Source: Deltaproteobacteria bacterium (GTDB lineage Bacteria; Bdellovibrionota; FAC87; UBA2466). Taken from it: 34,835 nucleotides of DNA. This document shows, in pieces, positions 29,598-34,835 of this stretch. The notes below the pieces were generated by a model. It was given only the letters and a program-made list of their open reading frames with translations, made no database searches and was not told where the DNA came from. The position numbers were made by a program, and so were the translations under genes. Within the stretch, counting starts at the first letter, position 1. Each line of letters starts with the position of its first letter. Location of the stretch: the NCBI GenBank assembly GCA_900299195.1, contig OMIX01000112.1, forward strand, positions 1 through 34,835, given 5' to 3'.

Positions 29598-31706
29598 TTA
29601 GATAAACAGAGGAGCCATCAAGAGAGTGATGGTGGATAACAATTTTATCAACACATGAAGGGAAGGCCCTGCAGTGTCTTTAAAAGGATCGCCAACAGTG
29701 TCTCCCACGACTGCCGCTTTGTGTGCATCAGAGCGTTTACCGCCGTGAACTCCGGTTTCGATGTATTTTTTTGCGTTATCCCAAGCGCCACCACCGTTGT
29801 TCATCAGTGTAGCCATGAGGATTCCAGCGATGGTTCCAACCATGAGCAGCGCAGCTACCGACTCAGCACCTCGGCCAGGTTCGCTAGATAGCATTTTAAA
29901 GGTAACCCCAACTACTAAGGGGACCACCACAGCAAGTACTCCAGGAGCCACCATAGCTTTTAGAGCTCCGATGGTCACGATGTCGACACATCGGCCATAA
30001 TCAGGAGATGAGGTTCCTGCCATAATTCCTGAGTTCTCTTTAAACTGTCGGCGAACTTCTTGGATTACATATTGAGCTACATTGCCCACAGCTTTAATTG
30101 CCAATGCTGAGAACAAGAAGACAAGACCCGCTCCAATGAGACCTCCGATGAAAACTTCTAATTTCGCCAAGTCCACTGAGTGGAATTCTCGACCCAAAAG
30201 ATCGGAAATTTCATCCAAGTAAGCAGAGAAAAGAAGGAAAGCAGCTAAAGCGGCACTTCCAATTGCGTATCCTTTAGTTAAAGCTTTAGTTGTGTTACCC
30301 ACTGAATCTAAACGGTCGGTACGCTTACGAATCTCCTCAGGCTGTCCCGACATTTCAACAATGCCGCCCGCATTGTCGGTGATGGGTCCAAAAGTATCCA
30401 TCGCCAAAATGTAAGCTGCAGTCGACAACATTCCCATGGTAGCCACGGCAGTTCCGTATAATCCGCCTCCGACAACTGCTTTTTCGCCTAGCCAAAAAGC
30501 AGAGTAGATAGAGACGCAAATGGTGAGAACAGGTGCAGCAGTGCACTCCATACCTACCGCAAGTCCAGTGATGATGTTGGTAGCAGCACCAGTGACACAA
30601 GACTCAGCAATCGAACGTACTGGACGGAATCGGTACTCGGTATAGTATTGAGTGATCAAAACGAATACAAAACTCGTTAAAACCCCAATCACTCCAGCTG
30701 CAAAATAATACATACTTCCTTCAAAAGGGAGTAACCATTTTACAGCAAAGAAGAAACCGATAATCGCTAGTACAGTCGACACATAATAACCATGGTTCAA
30801 TGCTTCCATGGGATCCGACTCTTCATCTTTCATTTTTACCCAAAAGATTCCAACGATGCTGGCTAGAATTCCAAAAGCTCTAGCAACCAAGGGGAAGAAA
30901 ACGACCCCAGTTCCCAATTCCGGATGTTTTTGGGCTAAGAAAGCTCCCAAAACCATGGCTCCCACGTTTTCAGCAGCAGTTGATTCAAAAAGATCTGCTC
31001 CACGACCCGCACAGTCTCCAACGTTGTCGCCTACTAAGTCTGCGATCACAGCTGGGTTTCGAGGATCATCCTCCGGAATTCCCGCTTCAACTTTTCCTAC
31101 AAGGTCAGCACCCACATCAGCCGCTTTGGTGTAAATACCACCGCCCAATTGAGCAAAAAGAGCTACGAAACTCGCTCCGAAACCATATCCGACGAGTTGT
31201 AGTGCAACATTTTTTAAATCGATAGCTTCCATGGAAACTTTTCCACCAAAAGCAACGAAGAGACCTGCTACGCCTAAAAGGCTTAGAGCTACTACCGCCA
31301 AACCTGAAACCGCTCCACCCCTCAAGCTGATTTGAAGTGCTTTATTTAAGCTGGTTCTTGCGGCAGCTGCGGTTCTAATGTTGGATCGGATAGAAACAAA
31401 CATTCCGATGAACCCTGAAAGACCAGAGGATAAGGCTCCTAAAAGGAAACCAACAGTCATCTTAGTTGCAACGTCAACTCCCTTAAACTTCATGTAAAAA
31501 ATGAAGAGTAAGACTGAGAAAACAACACTTAATAAAGTAATTGTTTTGTTCTGACGTCTTAGGAAGGCTTCTGCCCCTTCCTTAATAGCATTAGAGATTT
31601 TTTGCATTTCTGGTGTCCCAACGTCCTGTTTCATGACGTAATTGGACAGGTAGAACGCAAAAACGAGCGCTACTAGAGCAATCGCAAAAATGACAACGAG
31701 TTCCAT
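29598..31706 (-). CDS. hppA: Membrane-bound proton-translocating pyrophosphatase, K+-independent type
   Basis: The enzyme pumps ions across the membrane on hydrolysing pyrophosphate. All 702 residues are typical: about 16 membrane helices, the pyrophosphate-binding block DVGADLVGKVEAGIPEDDP, then DNVGDCAGRGADLFES, and the C-terminal GDTVGDPFKDTAGPSLH. In the segment SVGNTTKALTKGYAIGSAAL a Lys (474) sits where K+-dependent enzymes have Ala, and Thr477 is next to it, which marks the K+-independent proton-pumping subclass. GGAGG precedes the ATG at 31706. A strong terminator follows. It stands alone as its own unit. Confidence 0.96.
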   Translation of the reverse strand: MELVVIFAIALVALVFAFYLSNYVMKQDVGTPEMQKISNAIKEGAEAFLRRQNKTITLLSVVFSVLLFIFYMKFKGVDVATKMTVGFLLGALSSGLSGFIGMFVSIRSNIRTAAAARTSLNKALQISLRGGAVSGLAVVALSLLGVAGLFVAFGGKVSMEAIDLKNVALQLVGYGFGASFVALFAQLGGGIYTKAADVGADLVGKVEAGIPEDDPRNPAVIADLVGDNVGDCAGRGADLFESTAAENVGAMVLGAFLAQKHPELGTGVVFFPLVARAFGILASIVGIFWVKMKDEESDPMEALNHGYYVSTVLAIIGFFFAVKWLLPFEGSMYYFAAGVIGVLTSFVFVLITQYYTEYRFRPVRSIAESCVTGAATNIITGLAVGMECTAAPVLTICVSIYSAFWLGEKAVVGGGLYGTAVATMGMLSTAAYILAMDTFGPITDNAGGIVEMSGQPEEIRKRTDRLDSVGNTTKALTKGYAIGSAALAAFLLFSAYLDEISDLLGREFHSVDLAKLEVFIGGLIGAGLVFLFSALAIKAVGNVAQYVIQEVRRQFKENSGIMAGTSSPDYGRCVDIVTIGALKAMVAPGVLAVVVPLVVGVTFKMLSSEPGRGAESVAALLMVGTIAGILMATLMNNGGGAWDNAKKYIETGVHGGKRSDAHKAAVVGDTVGDPFKDTAGPSLHVLIKLLSTITLLMAPLFI

Positions 31707-31854
31707 GGTTCCTCCGAAATTGAAATGGGGCTACCTCCCCACATCATTTGTGATTTAAAAGGCCCTAATATATGCAGTAACCCCAAGGGTCTGGCAAGAC
31801 AAAGTATAGAATTTACTTAAATAGTGGCTGACAGCAGTTGTTTTTCACTAGTTT
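31707..31854 (-). promoter_or_regulatory. Region upstream of hppA
   Basis: The gap has no gene. On the minus strand TATACT (about 31802-31807) is a possible -10 with no good -35, and TTGCCA with a TATATT 19 bp further on is an alternative. Neither is strong. Confidence 0.25.
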
Positions 31855-32079
31855 CTATTTAATGGGAGATTTTTGTTCGGTGGCGTAAGAGCTGCGGTGA
31901 CGGGCTTCCGGTAAATGGGCATCCCAGCATGCTACGCTACAAAAAAACAGCTGAAATCTGACCCGATTGCAGGTGGAAACCGAACATTTGTAATAAACCG
32001 AATTAAATCCAATCGGTTTTTTGCAAACGCTGCATTTGTTCCAATTGGGCGGAAGAGGCTGGGGAGTTTGGTCTGTCAT
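31855..32079 (-). CDS. Small zinc-finger protein (MYND/treble-clef-like), unknown function
   Basis: This 74-residue protein has six cysteines and nearby histidines in an ordered pattern: Cys16-x2-Cys19, Cys32-x4-Cys37, Cys47-x3-Cys51, and His55, then His61. The sequence FFCSVACWDAHLPEARH looks like the second half of a MYND- or TRASH-type zinc finger. MYND fingers mediate protein-protein contacts and are common in eukaryotes but scarce in bacteria. The tail (RSSYATEQKSPIK) is basic. It starts at ATG 32079, with a 13-bp palindrome (32107-32119) upstream, and lies in the gap between galE and hppA. The family is not certain. Confidence 0.65.
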   Translation of the reverse strand: MTDQTPQPLPPNWNKCSVCKKPIGFNSVYYKCSVSTCNRVRFQLFFCSVACWDAHLPEARHRSSYATEQKSPIK

Positions 32080-32106
32080 GGTATTCTCGTTGTAAGTTTT
32101 AAACTT

Positions 32107-32119
32107 TTAACCAGGTTAA
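32107..32119. promoter_or_regulatory. 13-bp palindrome upstream of the zinc-finger gene
   Basis: TTAACC-A-GGTTAA is a perfect 6-1-6 palindrome about 28 bp before the ATG of the zinc-finger gene. It may be an operator. Alternatively it could be part of the short hairpin structure between galE and this gene. Confidence 0.3.
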
Positions 32120-32154
32120 TGGGTTCGTTTTAGCCAAAGGCTGATTCCATTTTA

Positions 32155-33153
32155 TCATAGGATTTCCATTGAGCGCCTTAATCGGATGAAATCCGAATGG
32201 TCTCGGATCATGTCCATCGCTGAGAATTCAGGCTCCCATTTTAACCAGGCTTTCATTTTTGAATTGTCAGCGATTAAAATGGGTGGATCCCCTGGACGGC
32301 GAGGAGAAATAGAGACTTTGGCTTCTTGGTTAAAGACTCTTTCAGTGAAGGTGATAGCTTCCTGCACCGAGAGCCCTTTCCCCGAACCAATATTTAAGGT
32401 TTCAAATCTCATTGGTTTCTGTGACTCCAAAAATTGAAGGCCTAAAACATGGGCCTTCGCCAAGTCCTTAATATGAATGTAATCTCGAATACAGGTTCCA
32501 TCGGCGGTCGAATAGTCGTTACCAAAGATCTCAAAAGAAGTGTTTTTTATAAAACTAGTAATCAAATTAGGGATTAAATGGGTCTCGGGTTCGTGAAGTT
32601 CTCCAAGATTAGCTTCATGAATAGCTCCTGCAGGATTAAAGTATCTTAAATTCAAAACAATCAGATCTTTCCATTGAGAATATTGCTGCAAGATATTTTC
32701 CGAAGCCAGTTTACTGTGGCCGTAGGGAGTGACAGGGTTCAGGGGTGCTGTTTCACTAATGGGTAATAGCTTTGGATGTCCGTAAACTGCACAAGTTGAT
32801 GAGTGAATGAAAAAAGGAATGGAGGAGCGGCAGGCAAATTCAGACAGGTTTAAAGTGGCATTTATATTGTTATAAAAGTAATCCCTCACCTTAATAGTGG
32901 ACTCTGGAACCAAGGCTTTTGCTGCAAAATGGAAAATGGCGTGGGCTTTTTTAAATTCCAAGGGAAGCCCATCCAAACCGTTTGCCTGGGTAAGATCGAT
33001 TTCAAAGGTGGGAAACAAAAACTTTTTGGGGCGTTGGCTAGAGGAAAAGTTGTCCAGAATAACAGGTTGGTAACCCGCTAAAGCCAGAAAATAGGCGGTA
33101 CAAGAACCAATGTAACCTCCGCCTCCAGAAATCAGTACCACTTTTTTTTCCAT
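32155..33153 (-). CDS. galE: UDP-glucose 4-epimerase (GalE-like)
   Basis: GalE-type enzymes interconvert UDP-glucose and UDP-galactose for surface polysaccharide. The 332-residue SDR protein has the NAD-binding GGGGYIGS (residues 10-17), then FHFAAKALV, the SSTCAVYG segment with the catalytic Ser or Thr, and YGHSKLASE with Tyr and Lys of the YxxxK. The C-terminal NIGSGKGLSVQEAI and ISPRRPGDPP support epimerase rather than dehydratase. AAGGAC is the ribosome site before the ATG at 33153. It follows the prepilin peptidase by 21 bp. Substrate specificity beyond UDP-hexose cannot be read. Confidence 0.88.
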   Translation of the reverse strand: MEKKVVLISGGGGYIGSCTAYFLALAGYQPVILDNFSSSQRPKKFLFPTFEIDLTQANGLDGLPLEFKKAHAIFHFAAKALVPESTIKVRDYFYNNINATLNLSEFACRSSIPFFIHSSTCAVYGHPKLLPISETAPLNPVTPYGHSKLASENILQQYSQWKDLIVLNLRYFNPAGAIHEANLGELHEPETHLIPNLITSFIKNTSFEIFGNDYSTADGTCIRDYIHIKDLAKAHVLGLQFLESQKPMRFETLNIGSGKGLSVQEAITFTERVFNQEAKVSISPRRPGDPPILIADNSKMKAWLKWEPEFSAMDMIRDHSDFIRLRRSMEIL

Positions 33154-33174
33154 AAAAGTCCTTGATGCCCTGTT

Positions 33175-33975
33175 TTATTGAGGGCTCCAGTGAGGAAAAA
33201 TCCACTCTTGAACTTGGTCTCCCCAAAATAAATAGACTAAAGCTCCCAATGCTAAAAAGGGCCCAAAGGGAATCGCAGTTTTAAAATCTTTCTTTAAAAA
33301 AAGCATGGTACCGATACCCACTACTGACCCTAACAAACTCGATGTGATAATCACAACAAGTAGACTTTGAACTCCCAACCAAGCCCCAATCATGGCTAAC
33401 AACTTGATATCCCCACCGCCAAGCCCTTCTCTTTGGGTCATTTTTTCGTAGCCCCAGGCAATCGCTAGAAAAATACCACCGCCTACAAGAATTCCTGAAA
33501 GAGATTCTATCCATGAAATTTTTCCGAGCCAAAAAGAAAAAAGAAAACCCACGACGATACCCGATAGACTAATTTCATCTGGAATGATCTGATGATAGAG
33601 ATCAATCACGGAGATCACCAATAAACTCGAACAAAAAATAGTACTAAAAATCCACTCTAGGGTAAGTCCGAAGTGAAGATACAATCCGACAAATAAAAGA
33701 CCGGTGATCAACTCTATAAGGGGATACTGCCAAGAAATTTGGGTTTTACACTGATTACATTTTCCTAGAAGTATTGCGTAACTGACAAGGGGAATATTGT
33801 AATACCAAGGAATGAGTTTGTGACATTGGGGACAGGCTGATCTTCCCCAAACAATTGATTTTTCTTGAGGTAATCGGATGATGCAAACATTAAAAAAACT
33901 TCCCCAGAGCAGACCCAATATAAAAAGTAAAATTGAAATCATCTGAGGTGAAATGACTTCGTTTAATTTGTTCAC
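33175..33975 (-). CDS. pilD: Type IV prepilin peptidase / N-methyltransferase
   Basis: The enzyme cleaves and N-methylates prepilin and pseudopilin leaders, serving type IV pili or type II secretion. Both aspartic-protease aspartates are clear: SVIDLYHQIIPDE and GLGGGDIKLLAM (the GxGD motif). Four cysteines, CPQC and CNQC, form the usual cytoplasmic zinc site beside the N-terminal methyltransferase half (GSFFNVCIIRLPQ). Eight hydrophobic segments follow. I chose GTG 33975, whose GTGA overlaps the permease stop; ATG 33942 (255 residues) is an alternative, and a longer form reaching ATG 34035 would overlap the permease by 64 bp. No pilin genes are in the window. Confidence 0.9.
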   Translation of the reverse strand: MNKLNEVISPQMISILLFILGLLWGSFFNVCIIRLPQEKSIVWGRSACPQCHKLIPWYYNIPLVSYAILLGKCNQCKTQISWQYPLIELITGLLFVGLYLHFGLTLEWIFSTIFCSSLLVISVIDLYHQIIPDEISLSGIVVGFLFSFWLGKISWIESLSGILVGGGIFLAIAWGYEKMTQREGLGGGDIKLLAMIGAWLGVQSLLVVIITSSLLGSVVGIGTMLFLKKDFKTAIPFGPFLALGALVYLFWGDQVQEWIFPHWSPQ

Positions 33976-34730
33976 GTTAAGATGTCTTTCTTTTGGAAAG
34001 TCAGGGAAGCTAAAGTCAAGAACATCGCAGTGCACACCAAGGCATAACTCAAACTGAGTCCCAATTCACGATTGGAGATGGTGACACCGTAAGAAGCAAA
34101 AGTCTTTAAATTAAAAACTTCAAGATTGGGGACTATTGTCACGATCATTTCTGTGATTGGATTTGATTTAGTAGCTGGAGAACGTTCGGAACTAAACGAG
34201 TAGTGTCCCAAAGCAAAAAACACAAAAGTTGCCAATGCAGTGGTGATACTTCCTGCGTTGACTGAAAAGAAATAAGTAATCGCGGTGATAATACAAGTTT
34301 CAAAAAATATGAGCAGAGTGGCTTGTAGCACCGACAGATATTGAACATTTTCAAATCGACTCAGGCTTAAAAATATGACTCCAGTGAGGGTAACCATGAC
34401 TCCCAATTGAACCAGGATCTGACCAAAGTACTTTCCCAAAAGAAAAGAGGTTCTTGAGATCGGTTTTGAGAGCAGCATTGATACACTTCCCATTTGGAGC
34501 TCGCGTTGAAACAAACTAATTCCCATAAAAATAGAGAACAAAATCATGGCTAAGTGGGCACTTCCCAACATAAAATCGATAGTCAGTTTGGTTTGTTCTC
34601 CGAAGGTCAGCTGACCCAGTAAAACTCCGAGCGCCAAGGCTAATCCTACGAAAGAAAACAAAAGATAAAACACTTTCTCATAGATAAGCTCTCTAACGGC
34701 TATCCAGGAAATAAAAAAAATGGATTTCAT
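33972..34730 (-). CDS. ABC-2-type transporter permease
   Basis: The 252-residue integral membrane protein matches the ABC-2 permease pattern of about six helices. N-terminal ISWIAVRELIYEKVFYLL precedes the first helix, then comes the amphipathic loop FQRELQMGSVSMLLSKPISRTSFLLGKYFGQ, the family landmark after helix two. It overlaps the partial ABC ATPase gene by 4 nt (ATGA) and the prepilin peptidase GTG by 4 nt, so all are one operon. The substrate is not evident; exporter function is likely. Confidence 0.87.
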   Translation of the reverse strand: MKSIFFISWIAVRELIYEKVFYLLFSFVGLALALGVLLGQLTFGEQTKLTIDFMLGSAHLAMILFSIFMGISLFQRELQMGSVSMLLSKPISRTSFLLGKYFGQILVQLGVMVTLTGVIFLSLSRFENVQYLSVLQATLLIFFETCIITAITYFFSVNAGSITTALATFVFFALGHYSFSSERSPATKSNPITEMIVTIVPNLEVFNLKTFASYGVTISNRELGLSLSYALVCTAMFLTLASLTFQKKDILT

Positions 34731-34835
34731 AGAGATGTCTCCAAACTTTGTGTGTTGTCATTTGCTTTAAAAAGACTTTCCTCAAGGTTTTTTCTCTGGC
34801 TGTTGATTCCTAATATTTTCGCAGGAGAGGACACG
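34727..34835 (-). CDS. ABC transporter ATP-binding protein (C-terminal 35 residues only)
   Basis: Only the end of the gene lies in the window; its start is beyond base 34835. The visible frame ends in a segment with the LEESLFKAN motif that closes many ABC-2-linked ATPases, and stops at TGA overlapping the permease ATG by 4 nt. Walker motifs would be upstream, off the window. The call rests mainly on this overlap with the permease. Confidence 0.6.
   Translation of the reverse strand, partial: VSSPAKILGINSQRKNLEESLFKANDNTQSLETSL

Noticed and set aside
30808-31225. Long plus-strand reading frames inside hppA
   Set aside because: They lie opposite conserved pyrophosphatase sequence, with no ribosome site, and are composition shadows.

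Overview
The window is a gene-dense, AT-leaning chromosomal segment of a Gram-negative bacterium. The evidence for Gram-negative is the ExbB/ExbD pair, a lipoprotein signal, a monofunctional glycosyltransferase and a six-domain ribosomal protein S1. The mix of archease-RtcB, a membrane pyrophosphatase, HPPD, a sigma-54 activator, many short intergenic gaps and small Cys-rich proteins fits Bdellovibrionota or a related deltaproteobacterial lineage. That placement is inference. I see no insertion sequence, prophage, CRISPR array, tRNA or rRNA.

Layout. 1-2696 (minus): a pterin/ribosome/lipid cluster, PTPS - folE - yceD(DUF177) - rpmF - plsX (plsX runs off the left edge). 3056-5168 (plus): an orphan secreted low-complexity coiled-coil protein, preceded by alternative leader hairpins and followed by a strongly folded RNA and a terminator. 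5299-5802 (plus): a palindrome, a clear sigma-70 promoter and an acidic zinc-ribbon protein. 5807-9409 (minus): sigma-54 activator, terminator, then an archease-rtcB operon whose promoter appears to give a leaderless mRNA. 9666-12470 (minus): a divergent UvrA. 12520-15014 (plus): a GT51 transglycosylase, a membrane protein and an amidohydrolase lipoprotein. 15018-17869 (minus): rpsA-sppA. 18124-22504 (minus): ffh-rpsP-khpA-rimM-trmD and then hpd. 22592-26562 (minus): membrane protein-tldD-pmbA-msrA with tight overlaps. 26687-28390 (plus): a C45-type Ntn hydrolase. 28393-32079 (minus): exbB-exbD, hppA and a small zinc-finger gene. 32155-34835 (minus): ABC ATPase (partial)-permease-prepilin peptidase-galE.

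Most genes are housekeeping: translation and targeting, RNA repair, DNA repair, envelope and energy. folE, the eukaryote-like PTPS and HPPD could together serve a tetrahydrobiopterin-dependent Phe/Tyr route, but the PTPS has lost the glutamate that normally anchors the pterin. The least explained elements are the structured RNA at 4970-5168, its orphan upstream protein, and a recurring pattern of promoter-like -10 boxes only 6-9 nt from start codons that lack a Shine-Dalgarno sequence.
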